Shown: positions 53,767 to 64,000, counted from the stretch's first letter. The stretch is 64,000 nt of DNA from Rhodovarius crocodyli (GCF_004005855.1 NZ_SACL01000003.1:1-64000); one strand, 5' to 3'. Notes: generated by a model not told the origin, from the sequence alone. Numbers and translations: made by a program.

Positions 53767-54342
53767 ATGGTGTCGATCAACTGGGCCCATGTGGGCCGCG
53801 TCGATCCCGAGATGTGGGTCGCCGATACCGACAAGTTCTTCTCCTTTCCCAACTCGAATTCGGATGACGCCGCAGTGGCCAATCTCGGTGCCTTCATTGC
53901 CCGGGGATTGAACGAGGCCGTCGCCTTCATCGACAGCAAGGTAAAGATCTGGAAGCCCTGCAACGAATGCTTCAAGCGGCTGCCCAAGAAGCGCAGCTTC
54001 GCCGAGATCTGGGACGATCCCGACACCTGGATCCACTATAACGGCAAGACGATGTCCCTGGGCTTCGCACGGCCCGGCACGAAGGAGATCGCGCTGGGCT
54101 TCTCCTCGTTTCGCGGAACCCCCGCCAAGCCGATGGAGCCCAATTCCATGCAGGTAGCCGCGACCATCGTGCATGAGCTGGCACATGTGAACGGTGCGGA
54201 GGGCAACCCGGCCAAGCGCGACAACTCGGCCGAAGCCTCGCTGAAGTCCTGCCTGCTGACGCAGATGTTCAAGCCGGAAGTCTTCGGCGCCATCGACCGG
54301 CAGAGCGAGGAAAACTGGAACGACACGCGCTATATCGCGTGA
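53767..54342 (+). CDS. HExxH-containing protein, possible M35/aspzincin-like metallopeptidase
   Basis: 191 aa, soluble, no signal peptide. TIVHELAHVNGAEGN carries HELAH (136-140), and D152 follows 12 residues after the second His, the spacing expected of a third aspzincin ligand. CNEC (65-68) and C162 might add a disulfide or metal site. AGGAGG lies 8 bp before ATG 53767. The gene is flanked by unrelated genes and looks less GC-rich than its neighbours, hinting at transfer. It could be a secreted toxin through a non-classical route; that is speculation. Confidence 0.65.
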   Translation: MVSINWAHVGRVDPEMWVADTDKFFSFPNSNSDDAAVANLGAFIARGLNEAVAFIDSKVKIWKPCNECFKRLPKKRSFAEIWDDPDTWIHYNGKTMSLGFARPGTKEIALGFSSFRGTPAKPMEPNSMQVAATIVHELAHVNGAEGNPAKRDNSAEASLKSCLLTQMFKPEVFGAIDRQSEENWNDTRYIA

Positions 54343-54429
54343 AGCCGCCTGCCGGATGAGGAATCCGCGCGCCAGCCTTGCCGCGCGCCCGGTTGACGCC
54401 CCGGCGGGGGCGGGTTTGTTGGCTGGACC

Positions 54430-56178
54430 ATGCGCCACCCCGCCATCCCGGCCTTTCTGGCCTTTGCCGTCCGCCAGCGCCTGCGGCTGCGCGAAAGCGA
54501 GCTGGCCTTCATCCTGCTGGCGGCGGGCGCGGGGGTGGCGGCGGGGCTGCTGACCACCGTGCAGCAGTTCCTGGCCCATGGCCTGCAGCGCGTCTTCTAC
54601 GGCATTTCCTCCGAACGGCTCAGCGCGCTGGGCGCCATCGAGCAGCCCTGGCGGCTGCTGGCGCTGCCCTTCGGCGGGCTGCTGCTGGTGGGGCTGGCCC
54701 GGCTGCTGCGCCGGCGCACCCGCGCGCCGGTCGACGTGGTGGAGGCCAACGCCCTGCATGGCGGCCGCATCGCGCCCGGCGACAGCCTGGTCATCTCCGC
54801 CCAGACCATCATTTCCAACGGGGCCGGCGCCTCGGTGGGGCTGGAGGCCGCCTATGCCCAGATGGGCGGCGGTGCCGCCTCCGTGCTCGGGCATTGGCTG
54901 AAGCTGCGGCGCAACGACCTGCGCACGCTGGTCGGCGCCGGGGCAGGGGCGGCGGTGGGGGCGGCCTTCGGCGCGCCGCTGGCCGGTGCCTTCTATGCGT
55001 TCGAGATCGTGATCGGCACCTACACCCCCTCGGCCATCGCGCCGGTGCTGGGCGCCTGCCTGGTGGCGGCCTGGGTCACGGGCACGATCGGTGATGCGCC
55101 CTATCTGATCGCGACCACGGCCGACCGCGTGTTCCATGGCGCGGACTACTTCGCCTATGCGCTGCTGGGCCTGCTCTGCGCCGGGGTGGGCATCGCGCTG
55201 ATGCGGCTGGTCACGGCGGCGGAGATGCGCGTGCAGGGCTGGAAGCGCCTGGGCCGCTGGCGGCCGGTGCTGGGCGGGGCGCTGCTGATGCCCATCGCCT
55301 GGCTGTCGCCGCAGTCGCTTTCGGCGGGGCACGGCGCGCTGCACCTGAACCTGGTGCTGCACCCGGTGCTGTCCTTCCTGCTGATGGTGCTGCTGCTGAA
55401 GATCGCGGCCTCCGTCATCTCGCTGGCCTTCGGGTTTCGCGGCGGGCTGTTCTTCGCCTCGCTGTTCCTGGGCTCGCTGGTGGGGCAGATCTTCGCGGTG
55501 CTGGCCGGGCAGGCGGGGTTCGAGGTGAACCCGAACGACGCGGCGCTGGTCGGCATGGCGGCCCTCAGCGTCGCGGTCGTCGGCGGGCCGATGACGCTCG
55601 CGGTGCTGATGCTGGAGACCACGCACGACTTCGCGCTGATGAGCGTGGTGCTGACGGCCTCTCTCGTCTCCGGCGCCTTCACGCGGGAGATGTTCGGCTA
55701 TTCCTTCTCCACCTGGCGGCTGCATCTGCGCGGGTCCATGATCCGCAGCCCGCGCGACATCGGCTGGATGCTGAACCTGAGCGCCGCGCGCATCATGCGG
55801 CGGGACTGGGTTTCCGTGCGCGAGGACCTGAGCATCGGCGCCTTCCGCACCCGTGTGCCGCTGGGTTCCGCCAGCAAGGCGGTGGTGGTGGATGCCGAGG
55901 GCCGCTATCGCGGCATCCTGGCCACGGCGGCGGCTTACGCGCCGGAACTGGACGCGGACGCCCCCATCGGCAGCATCGCGGCCCTGGAGCGGGACATGCT
56001 GAGCCCCGGCGCCGACATCCAGGCCATGCTGAAGGCCTTCGACAGCCTGGGCGCGGATGAGATGGCGGTGGTGGACGCGCAGGGCCAGGTGCTGGGGGTG
56101 GTGACGGAACGCCACGCCCGGCGGCGGTATTTCGAGGAAGTCGAGGCATCCCAGCGGGAGCTGTTCGGGGAAAGCTGA
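54430..56178 (+). CDS. ClC-type chloride channel/transporter with C-terminal CBS domains
   Basis: 582 aa. The membrane ClC domain (about 25-430) has the selectivity segment NGAGASVGLEAA with the gating Glu at 139; the usual GREGP is changed to GLEAA. A CBS pair follows (about 450-570). Such proteins exchange Cl- for H+ or act as channels; CBS domains may sense nucleotides. The changed P/G residues around the gating Glu could alter selectivity. It is read alone between the HExxH gene and the convergent GST. Confidence 0.9.
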   Translation: MRHPAIPAFLAFAVRQRLRLRESELAFILLAAGAGVAAGLLTTVQQFLAHGLQRVFYGISSERLSALGAIEQPWRLLALPFGGLLLVGLARLLRRRTRAPVDVVEANALHGGRIAPGDSLVISAQTIISNGAGASVGLEAAYAQMGGGAASVLGHWLKLRRNDLRTLVGAGAGAAVGAAFGAPLAGAFYAFEIVIGTYTPSAIAPVLGACLVAAWVTGTIGDAPYLIATTADRVFHGADYFAYALLGLLCAGVGIALMRLVTAAEMRVQGWKRLGRWRPVLGGALLMPIAWLSPQSLSAGHGALHLNLVLHPVLSFLLMVLLLKIAASVISLAFGFRGGLFFASLFLGSLVGQIFAVLAGQAGFEVNPNDAALVGMAALSVAVVGGPMTLAVLMLETTHDFALMSVVLTASLVSGAFTREMFGYSFSTWRLHLRGSMIRSPRDIGWMLNLSAARIMRRDWVSVREDLSIGAFRTRVPLGSASKAVVVDAEGRYRGILATAAAYAPELDADAPIGSIAALERDMLSPGADIQAMLKAFDSLGADEMAVVDAQGQVLGVVTERHARRRYFEEVEASQRELFGES

Positions 56179-56300
56179 TCCCTCATCCCCGCGGCGGCAG
56201 CTCCCTCGGAACGCGGGTCGGGCCGCCCGCATGACCGGCCGAACCAGCGGCCGCCGATGCCGGCGGCCCGGACTTGGCAATGGTGGCCGCGTTCAGGGGC

Positions 56301-56855
56301 TCAGACGCCCTCGGCCGCCATCACCTTCCGCACCGCCGGCCGCGCCAGCATGCGGTCGTGATGCGCGGTCAGCTTCGGATAGGTCGCGGCATCCAGCCCC
56401 AGCCGGTCGCGGAAGCGCCAGAACAGGCGGAACAGATGGATGTCGGCGATGGAGAAGGCCCCGCCCACCAGCCATTCCTTGCCGCCCAGCCGCTGCTCCG
56501 CGATCGCCCAGATGGCGCGGGCGTGTTCCTCGCTGACCTTCCAGGCGGGATGCACGCTGGAAGCGAGGAACGACATCCAGGACACGACCTGGCCCTGCTC
56601 CAGCGCGCCTTCCGGCAGCAGCCCGGCGGCGGGAAAGCGGCGCGCGATATAGAACATGGTGCCCGCGACCTCGGTCAGCACGGTGCCGTCCACCTCCAGC
56701 GCCGGCACCTTGCCCTCGGCGTTGACGGCCAGAAACGGCGCTTCCTTGGTTTCCTTGCCCAGCGACATGGCATGGGTGGTGAAGTCCGCCCCTGCCTCGA
56801 CCAGGGCGATATGGGTGGCCATCGAGCTGGAACCGGGGGTGAGATAGAGCTTCAT
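56301..56855 (-). CDS. Glutathione S-transferase family protein
   Basis: 184 aa, a little shorter than the usual 200-220. The thioredoxin-like N-domain (about 1-78) has [19 protein letters not shown] and the cis-Pro in GKVPAL; the helical C-domain shows [10 protein letters not shown]. The start at ATG 56853-56855 is 51 bp from divergent ureA. Detoxifying conjugation or a thiol reductase role is possible. Confidence 0.9.
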   Translation of the reverse strand: MKLYLTPGSSSMATHIALVEAGADFTTHAMSLGKETKEAPFLAVNAEGKVPALEVDGTVLTEVAGTMFYIARRFPAAGLLPEGALEQGQVVSWMSFLASSVHPAWKVSEEHARAIWAIAEQRLGGKEWLVGGAFSIADIHLFRLFWRFRDRLGLDAATYPKLTAHHDRMLARPAVRKVMAAEGV

Positions 56856-56906
56856 CGTCGGCGTTTCCTTCTGGTGCGGCGCATGCTGCGCTGCCATTCT
56901 GCCGCC

Positions 56907-57227
56907 ATGCAACTGACCCCCCGTGAAAAGGACAAGCTGCTGATCGCCCTGGCGGCGGAAGTGGCCCGCAAGCGCCTGGCGCGCGGCGTGAAGCTGAACT
57001 ACCCCGAGGCCGTGGCCCTGATCACGGACCATGTGGTGGAGGGCGCGCGCGACGGCCGCACCGTGGCCGAGCTGATGCGCAGCGGCGCCACCGTGCTGAC
57101 CACCGCCCAGGTGATGGAGGGCATCGCCCCCATGATCCATGACATCCAGGTGGAGGCGACCTTCCCGGACGGCACCAAGCTGGTCACGGTGCACCACCCG
57201 ATCCGTGAGCCGGAGGACGCGGCATGA
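56907..57227 (+). CDS. ureA: Urease gamma subunit
   Basis: 106 aa, starts [20 protein letters not shown], the family opening; [22 protein letters not shown] is present. UreA, UreB and UreC assemble into the (abc)3 urease that hydrolyses urea to ammonia and carbamate. ATG 56907; overlaps ureB by 4 bp. The promoter must lie in the 51-bp gap to the GST gene. Confidence 0.96.
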   Translation: MQLTPREKDKLLIALAAEVARKRLARGVKLNYPEAVALITDHVVEGARDGRTVAELMRSGATVLTTAQVMEGIAPMIHDIQVEATFPDGTKLVTVHHPIREPEDAA

Positions 57228-57529
57228 TCCCCGGTGAAGTGATCACCCTGCCCGGCGACATCGAGCTGAACGCGGGCCGTGAGGCGGTGGAACTGCCGGT
57301 GGCGAACACCGGCGACCGCCCGATCCAGGTCGGCAGCCACTACCACTTCGCCGAGACCAACCCGGCCCTGCAATTCGACCGCGCGGCGGCACGCGGCCGG
57401 CGCCTGGACATCGCGGCCGGCACCGCCGTGCGCTTCGAGCCCGGCCAGACCCGCACCGTGCGGCTGATCGAGTATTCCGGCCTGCGCGTCGTGCACGGCT
57501 TCCGGGGCGAGACGGAGGGGAAACTCTGA
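57224..57529 (+). CDS. ureB: Urease beta subunit
   Basis: 101 aa. [20 protein letters not shown] and [15 protein letters not shown] are diagnostic. Starts in the ureA stop (ATGA). Its TGA at 57527-57529 overlaps the ATG of an 18-codon frame that leads into ureC. Confidence 0.96.
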   Translation: MIPGEVITLPGDIELNAGREAVELPVANTGDRPIQVGSHYHFAETNPALQFDRAAARGRRLDIAAGTAVRFEPGQTRTVRLIEYSGLRVVHGFRGETEGKL

Positions 57530-57584
57530 TGCGCGGCCTGCTTATCGCCTTCGGGCTTCGCCCTCAGACGGCGGGACGCGGCTG

Positions 57585-57585
<1 letters not shown>
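57529..57585 (+). CDS. 18-codon mini-ORF linking ureB and ureC
   Basis: ATG at 57529 overlaps the ureB stop, and its TGA at 57583-57585 overlaps the ureC ATG, both as TGATG. The peptide would be [18 protein letters not shown]. It may be a true leader keeping ribosomes on the message between ureB and ureC, or a chance frame; the double coupling is the only evidence. Confidence 0.4.
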
Positions 57586-59296
<1,711 letters not shown>

Positions 59297-59297
<1 letters not shown>

Positions 59298-59500
59298 TGG
59301 ACCTCGGGCGCGGCTTCTTCCGGGTCTGGGTGGTGTTCGCCCTGCTGTGGTGGGTGGGGCTGGCCATCGGCTGGTATGCGGATGGGCATGACGCGCCGGG
59401 CACCACGGCCCTGCTGTGGTGGCTGCTGCCGCCGCTCGGGGTCTACGCGCTGGTCTGGGGCATCTGGTGGATGCTCTCGGGGTTTCGCGCGCGGGACTGA
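59297..59500 (+). CDS. Small two-helix membrane protein after ureC
   Basis: 67 aa with two Trp-rich hydrophobic helices (about 9-27 and 36-60) and a short loop with DGHDAPG. The ATG overlaps the ureC stop as TGATG, so it is co-translated with urease. No family recognised; it could help membrane association or urea/ammonia handling, but nothing proves this. Confidence 0.6.
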
Positions 59501-59510
59501 GCAAGCCTTC

Positions 59511-59532
59511 TTCTTTTTCTGAAGAAAAAGAA
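59511..59532. repeat. AT-rich compact inverted repeat, element 3
   Basis: Perfect 10-bp arms TTCTTTTTCT / AGAAAAAGAA with a 2-nt centre, 10 bp after the urease operon. It matches the design of 24278-24299 and 24370-24393. Confidence 0.7.
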
Positions 59533-59536
59533 CATG

Positions 59537-59577
59537 AAAAAAGGGCGCCCACCCGCGAAGGTGAGGCGCCCCTTTTT
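59537..59577. terminator. Bidirectional terminator between urease operon and acnB
   Basis: A GGGCGCC / GGCGCCC stem with an inner CACC / GGTG stem, bordered by six A on the left and five T on the right, so both transcripts end in a U-run. Confidence 0.9.
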
Positions 59578-59591
59578 ATTGGCAGATCCGC

Positions 59592-62372
59592 TCAGTAGTG
59601 AACGGAAGCGCCCAGCCCCTTGGAGGGCGCAAACTTCGTCAGTTCGATGCCTTCCACGGCGGTCTTGTATTCCTCGGCGCTGGGCGTGCGGCCCAGGATC
59701 GCGGAGAGCACCACCACGGGGGTGGAGGCCAGCAGCGACTCGCCCTTCTTCTCGGCCGAGTCTTCCACCACGCGGCCCTGGAACAGGCGGGTGGAGGTGG
59801 CGAGCACGGTGTCGCCCTTCTCGGCCTTTTCCTGGTTGCCCATGCACAGGTTGCAGCCCGGGCGCTCCAGATACAGGATGTTCTCGTAATCCGTGCGGGC
59901 CTGGGTCTTGGGCGCCAGGTCGTCGAACACGAAGCCCGAGTAGCGCTGCAGGATGTCCCAGTCGCCCTCGGCCTTCAGCTCATCGATGATGTTGTAGGTG
60001 GGGGCGGCGACGACCAGCGGCGCCTTGAACTCCACCTTGCCCGACGTCTTCTCGATGTTCTTCAGCATCTGGGCGACGATCTTCATGTCGCCCTTGTGCA
60101 CCATGCAGGAACCCACGAAGCCCAGATCCACCTTCTTGGCCGCGCCGTAGTAGGAAACGGGGCGGATGGTGTCGTGGGTATAGCGCTTGGACACGTCCAT
60201 GTTGTTCACGTCCGGGTCGGCGATCATCGGCTCGTCGATCAGGTCCAGGTCGACCACCACCTCGGCGAAGTACTTCGCGTTGGCGTCCGGGGCCAGCGCC
60301 GGCTTCTCGCCGGAACGGATCTCGGCGATGCGGGCGTCGGCCTTGTCGATCAGCCCCTTCAGGGTGCCGGCCGCGTTCTCCATGCCCTTGTCGATCATGA
60401 TCTGGATGCGCGCCTTCGCGATCTCCAGCGACTCGATCAGCGTCGCGTCCTCGGAGATGCAGATGGAGGCCTTGGCCTTCATCTCCGCGGTCCAGTCGGT
60501 GAAGGTGAAGGCCTGGTCGGCCAGCAGCGTGCCGATATGGACCTCGATGATGCGGCCCTGGAACACGTTGTCGCCGCACTGCTGCAGCATCTGCGCCTGG
60601 GTGGCATGGACCACGTCGCGGAAGTCCATGTGGGGCTGCATCTTGCCCTTGAAGGTGACCTTCACGGACTGCGGGATCGGCATGGTCGCCTCACCGGTGG
60701 CCAGGGCCAGCGCCACGGTGCCCGAGTCGGCGCCGAAGGCGACGCCCTTGGACATGCGGGTGTGGCTGTCGCCGCCGATGATGATCGCCCAGTCGTCCAC
60801 GGTGATGTCGTTCAGCACCTTGTGGATGACGTCCGTCATCGCGGGGTACACGCCCTTGGGGTCGCGCGCCGTGATCAGCCCGAAGGTGTTCATGAAGGAC
60901 ATGAGCTTCGGGATGTTGGCCTGGGCCTTCTTGTCCCAGACGGAGGCGGTGTGGCAGCCGGACTGATAGGCGCCGTCCACCAGGGGCGAGATGACGGAGG
61001 CGGCCATCGCCTCCAGCTCCTGCGCGGTCATCGGGCCCGTGGTGTCCTGGGAGCCCACGATGTTGACCTTCACGCGCACGTCGGAACCGGCGTGCAGGGT
61101 CTTGCCCGGGGTCACGCCCACCGCGTTGCGGTTGAAGATCTTCTCGACCGCCGTCAGGCCCTGGCCCTCGACCGAGATTTCCTTGTTCGGCGCGAAGACC
61201 TGCGGCGGGGTCACGCCCAGCGTCTGGGCGGCGAAGGTCTGCAGCTTCTTGCCGAACACGATGGCGTAGGAGGAGCCGGCCTTCATGAACTCGGTCTTCT
61301 GGGGCGTGAAGGCGGCGCCGATGTCCACCAGCTCCTGGCCGTCCTCGGCGCGCAGCTTCTTGCCCTTGGCGTCGATCTTCAGGACCGTGCCGGTCTCGAC
61401 CGAGTACTTCTGCTCAAGGATGGGGTTGCCGTCGTTGTTCAGGATGGCCTTGCCGTCCTCGCCGGTCTTCTTCACCCAGTTCTTCAGGTTGATGCCGATA
61501 CCGCCCGTGACGTCCACGGTGGTGGCGAAGATGGGCGAGATGCCGTTGGTGCCGGCCACGATGGGGGCCACGTTCACGAAGGGCACATAGGGGCTGGCCT
61601 GCTTGCCGGTCCAGAGCGCCACGTTGTTCACGCCCGACATGCGCGAGGAGCCGACGCCCATCGTGCCCTTCTCGGCGATCATCATCACGCGCTTGTCGGG
61701 GTGCTGCTGCTGCAGCGCCACGATTTCCTTCTGCGCTTCCGGAGAGATCATGCACTTGCCGTGCAGCTCGCGGTCGGCGCGGGAATGGGCCTGGTTGCCG
61801 GGGGAGAGCAGGTCGGTCGAGATATCGCCTTCGGCGGCGATGAAGGTGACGACCTTGATCTCGTCCTCGACCTCGGGAAGCTTGGTGAAGAACTCGGCGT
61901 TGGAGTAGCTCTGCAGCACGTCCTTGGCGACGGCGTTGCCGGCCTTGTAGGCATCGCGCAGGCGGAACATGTCCGCGTCATACAGGAAGACCTGGGTCTT
62001 CAGCACCTCACCGGCCTTCACGGCGATGGCGGCGTCGTCGCCCAGCGCCAGGTCCAGCAGCACGCGGATGGAGGGGCCGCCCTTCATGTGGGACAGCAGC
62101 TCCAGCGCGAAGTCCGGCGTGATTTCCGGCACCACTTCCTCACCCAGCACGATCTGCTTGAGGAAGGCGGCCTTCACACCCGCGGCGCTCGTGGTGCCGG
62201 GCAGGGTGTTGTAGATGAAGAACTTCAGCGCGTCGGGGCGATAGGTGGTGCCGCTGTCGCGGATGATGGCGATGATGTCGCGCACCAGTTCGCCGTCATC
62301 GATCGGCTTGGGCGCGAGCCCCTGGTTCTTTCTGCCTTCGATCTCGGTCAGGTAATCCAGGTAGGCTTTCAT
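59592..62372 (-). CDS. acnB: Bifunctional aconitate hydratase 2 / 2-methylisocitrate dehydratase
   Basis: 926 aa AcnB. Catalyses citrate to isocitrate in the TCA cycle and 2-methyl-cis-aconitate hydration. The 4Fe-4S ligand pair CNLCMGNQ is near the C-terminus, with a further Cys in VGSCMVHKGD. The N-terminal HEAT-like domain (about 1-160) is specific to AcnB. It is a little longer than the E. coli enzyme because of internal insertions. Monocistronic, with a shared terminator. Confidence 0.97.
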   Translation of the reverse strand: MKAYLDYLTEIEGRKNQGLAPKPIDDGELVRDIIAIIRDSGTTYRPDALKFFIYNTLPGTTSAAGVKAAFLKQIVLGEEVVPEITPDFALELLSHMKGGPSIRVLLDLALGDDAAIAVKAGEVLKTQVFLYDADMFRLRDAYKAGNAVAKDVLQSYSNAEFFTKLPEVEDEIKVVTFIAAEGDISTDLLSPGNQAHSRADRELHGKCMISPEAQKEIVALQQQHPDKRVMMIAEKGTMGVGSSRMSGVNNVALWTGKQASPYVPFVNVAPIVAGTNGISPIFATTVDVTGGIGINLKNWVKKTGEDGKAILNNDGNPILEQKYSVETGTVLKIDAKGKKLRAEDGQELVDIGAAFTPQKTEFMKAGSSYAIVFGKKLQTFAAQTLGVTPPQVFAPNKEISVEGQGLTAVEKIFNRNAVGVTPGKTLHAGSDVRVKVNIVGSQDTTGPMTAQELEAMAASVISPLVDGAYQSGCHTASVWDKKAQANIPKLMSFMNTFGLITARDPKGVYPAMTDVIHKVLNDITVDDWAIIIGGDSHTRMSKGVAFGADSGTVALALATGEATMPIPQSVKVTFKGKMQPHMDFRDVVHATQAQMLQQCGDNVFQGRIIEVHIGTLLADQAFTFTDWTAEMKAKASICISEDATLIESLEIAKARIQIMIDKGMENAAGTLKGLIDKADARIAEIRSGEKPALAPDANAKYFAEVVVDLDLIDEPMIADPDVNNMDVSKRYTHDTIRPVSYYGAAKKVDLGFVGSCMVHKGDMKIVAQMLKNIEKTSGKVEFKAPLVVAAPTYNIIDELKAEGDWDILQRYSGFVFDDLAPKTQARTDYENILYLERPGCNLCMGNQEKAEKGDTVLATSTRLFQGRVVEDSAEKKGESLLASTPVVVLSAILGRTPSAEEYKTAVEGIELTKFAPSKGLGASVHY

Positions 62373-62538
62373 CGCATTCCCAACGTCATGATGTTTCTGG
62401 AGCTGAAACGCCGTGCCTCTCGCCTGTAGGGTCTGATCGGCCTGGGTCTGAGCCTGGGTTTCGACCGGTTCGACTACGCCAACCCAGCCCGACTGGCAAG
62501 GTGCCGCAATGCAGCGGAAAGCGGCGGTTTCGCGGGGC

Positions 62539-63012
62539 TCAGCCCTGGCGCGCCCGGTCGATGGCCGCCACGTCGATCTTGCGCATGGTCATCATGGCCT
62601 GGAAGGCTCGTTTCGCTTCCTCGCCGCCGGCCGCCATCGCCTCCGTCAGGGTGCGCGGCGTGATCTGCCAGTTCAGGCCCCATCGGTCCTTGCACCAGCC
62701 GCATTCGCTCTCCCGTCCGCCATTTCCGACGATGGCGTCCCAATAGCGGTCGGTCTCCTCCTGGTCCTCGGTCATGACCTGGAAGGAGAAGGCCTCGGAA
62801 TGCGGGAAGATCGGGCCGCCGTTCAGCCCGATGCAGGGAATGCCCAGCACGGTGAAGTTCACCACCAGCACATCGCCCGCCTTGCCGCCGGGGAAATCGG
62901 CGGGTGCGCGGCTGACGGACCGCACGGCGGAGTTCGGAAACAGGCCGGCATAGAAGCGCGCTGCGTCCTCGGCTTCCTTGTCGTACCACAGGCAGATGGT
63001 GTTCTTATCCAT
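62539..63012 (-). CDS. VOC-family protein, PhnB-like
   Basis: 157 aa with the 3-demethylubiquinone-methyltransferase-like (PhnB) glyoxalase fold: ICLWYDKEAEDAARFYAGLF at the start and GLNGGPIFPHSEAFSFQV in the middle, with WGLNWQITP near the end. Function unknown; these proteins are often of the dioxygenase/glyoxalase superfamily without proven substrate. It overlaps the RES gene by 8 bp and may be expressed with it. Confidence 0.88.
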   Translation of the reverse strand: MDKNTICLWYDKEAEDAARFYAGLFPNSAVRSVSRAPADFPGGKAGDVLVVNFTVLGIPCIGLNGGPIFPHSEAFSFQVMTEDQEETDRYWDAIVGNGGRESECGWCKDRWGLNWQITPRTLTEAMAAGGEEAKRAFQAMMTMRKIDVAAIDRARQG

Positions 63013-63478
63013 GGGGCGTCTCCTTCAGGCGCCCATCATACAGCCATCTGCGGGCCTTCCGGGCCTTGATGCCCGTCGCCAGCGCAGGATTGATCAGCAC
63101 GTTCATCTCCTCCGGCACGATCACGGAGGGCACGACCAGCAGCGCCGCCTTGCCCGCCCGCAGCCAGGCGGTGCCGAGATCGACGCTGGTCATGCTGGCA
63201 GGTTGCGCATCCCATCCCACCGGAGGCTTCTCCACCCGCCGCGCGGCCTTCCACAGCGCCTCGGGCACCGAGATCTCGATCAGATAGCGGTTGAGCGGCA
63301 GGCCGCCGGCGTTCAGGTGCACCACCGTCTCCAGGCAGGCCAGCGCCCGGCTGGTGGAGGTATAGACCACCGCGTGGCCCTCGGCGTTCCAGCGCCCGCC
63401 CGTGGCGCGCGCGCCGTTGCCCGTCATGTCGTCGGCCGGATAGGCGCGGGTGTCGGCCGCGATGCGCCACAGGATCAT
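63005..63478 (-). CDS. RES-domain toxin (NAD+-degrading), RES/Xre module
   Basis: 157 aa. Conserved RES residues are visible as R5, R29 in GGRWN, Y39 and E50 in ACLETVVH. RES toxins such as MbcT and ParT consume or transfer NAD+. The gene follows the antitoxin gene by 9 bp in the same direction, the normal order of RES/Xre modules. It is probably active since no key residue is missing. Confidence 0.9.
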   Translation of the reverse strand: MILWRIAADTRAYPADDMTGNGARATGGRWNAEGHAVVYTSTSRALACLETVVHLNAGGLPLNRYLIEISVPEALWKAARRVEKPPVGWDAQPASMTSVDLGTAWLRAGKAALLVVPSVIVPEEMNVLINPALATGIKARKARRWLYDGRLKETPHG

Positions 63479-63487
63479 GCGCTGGGG

Positions 63488-63949
63488 CTACGCATAGGCG
63501 CCGCTGACGGCCTGTTCCAGGGTGCGGGCCACCAGGGCCTGGCCTTCCATCGTGTCCATCAGGTCGATGGGCCGGGCATGGCCCAGCGCGGGCAGGGGCT
63601 GCACCAGCCAGCCCGCCAGCCAGGCGCGGGCATCGAAGCCCGGCGCCTCCTCCGTCATCGCCTCCACCTGGCCCACCAGCCGGGCGAAGCCGATCACGCG
63701 CTCGCTTTCGGCGGGGGAAAGGCGGCCGTCTTCCTTCACCTTGCGGTTGAAGGTGGCCACCGGCAGGTCCAGCGCCTTCAGGGTGGCGCTGCGGCCCAGG
63801 GGTTCGATCTCCAGCCATTGGCGCGCATCGGTGGCGCGCACGCCCTTCTTGATCATGTCGATGCGCACCATCACCGGCGCCTTGTAGAGTTCGCCATAGA
63901 AGGCTTCCTCGGTGACCGGGTGGGGCTGGATGGTCTGGGTCTCGCCCAT
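63488..63949 (-). CDS. Xre/MbcA/ParS-type antitoxin
   Basis: 153 aa. A middle helix-turn-helix part (about 55-85, with LPVATFNRKVKEDGRLS) and a C-terminal toxin-binding domain (about 100-153, FDARAWLAGWLVQPLPALG...PIDLMDT) are as in RES partners. It neutralises the RES toxin and represses the promoter. Confidence 0.9.
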   Translation of the reverse strand: MGETQTIQPHPVTEEAFYGELYKAPVMVRIDMIKKGVRATDARQWLEIEPLGRSATLKALDLPVATFNRKVKEDGRLSPAESERVIGFARLVGQVEAMTEEAPGFDARAWLAGWLVQPLPALGHARPIDLMDTMEGQALVARTLEQAVSGAYA

Positions 63950-63976
63950 GATCGTGCTCCTTTGGGCAATTCATAT

Positions 63977-63988
63977 GCTCAAATGAGC
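63977..63988. promoter_or_regulatory. Candidate antitoxin operator in the toxin-antitoxin promoter
   Basis: GCTC-AAAT-GAGC dyad 28 bp upstream of the antitoxin start, in an AT-rich stretch with ATTCATATG. Auto-repression by the Xre-type antitoxin at such dyads is usual; a second half may lie beyond the window end. Confidence 0.5.
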
Positions 63989-64000
63989 GATAAACTCCAG

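Noticed and set aside
53659-56280. 873-codon leftward frame across the HExxH and ClC genes
   Set aside because: Composition is R/Q/H/P-rich without domain features and it covers two convincing genes on the + strand.
59598-62429. 943-codon open frame on the + strand opposite acnB
   Set aside because: It mirrors acnB codon by codon, is rich in H/G/V/D with no known domain, and the acnB frame has full homology. Long antisense frames are expected at this GC content.

Overview
The window is a GC-rich chromosomal segment that fits an alphaproteobacterium of the Acetobacteraceae, most likely close to Roseomonas. This is judged from gene content and style: a RegB/RegA redox pair, ChvI, a TakP-type TRAP transporter, a Bug-type binding protein, AcnB, a quinol oxidase operon with SURF1, many 4-bp stop/start overlaps, and short AT-rich inverted repeats behind genes. 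No rRNA, tRNA or CRISPR array was found.

Layout. 1-8.0 kb is an accessory region: an IS3-type end, a type I restriction-modification operon read leftwards (hsdM, hsdS, a GIY-YIG/DUF4357 nuclease gene, hsdR), and a serine-recombinase remnant. 8.1-13.3 kb is a catabolic block (LysR regulator, two full-length UxaA-family dehydratases, an Ldh2-type dehydrogenase) bracketed by two 56-bp IS-end remnants. 13.7-17.5 kb holds a Bug protein, a dGTPase and an MHS-type MFS carrier. 17.6-24.3 kb is a respiratory unit: cyoABCD quinol oxidase, SURF1 (apparently starting at CTG), RegB and RegA. 24.4-32.3 kb has a large MscS channel, an MFS exporter, an unusual KAP NTPase with an extracytoplasmic seven-repeat propeller, and threonine aldolase. 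32.8-35.9 kb is a complete TakP/DctQ/DctM TRAP system. 36.0-42.8 kb is a tightly coupled six-gene operon for a complex I/hydrogenase-4-like membrane complex that has lost the NiFe cysteines and much of the usual proton-path chemistry. 42.9-46.6 kb has a small unknown gene, a PhoQ/PhoP-like two-component pair and a D-tartrate dehydratase. 46.6-53.6 kb holds an FAD oxidoreductase, a crotonase, an MFS carrier divergent from a LysR regulator, an MBL hydrolase, NnrU and an orphan ChvI. 53.8-59.5 kb has a small HExxH protein, a ClC channel, a GST and urease structural genes ureABC without accessory genes. 59.6-64 kb has acnB, a VOC protein and a RES/Xre toxin-antitoxin pair.

How it works together. 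The cyo-SURF1-regBA run joins a terminal oxidase to a heme-insertion factor and a redox-sensing regulator. The hydrogenase-4-like operon is probably a second membrane energy device with an unknown electron partner. The dehydratases, TRAP, Bug and MFS genes point to scavenging of sugar acids and other organic acids. The best candidates for something undescribed are the propeller-KAP fusion (28191-31232) and the degenerate hydrogenase-4-like complex (36044-42842).
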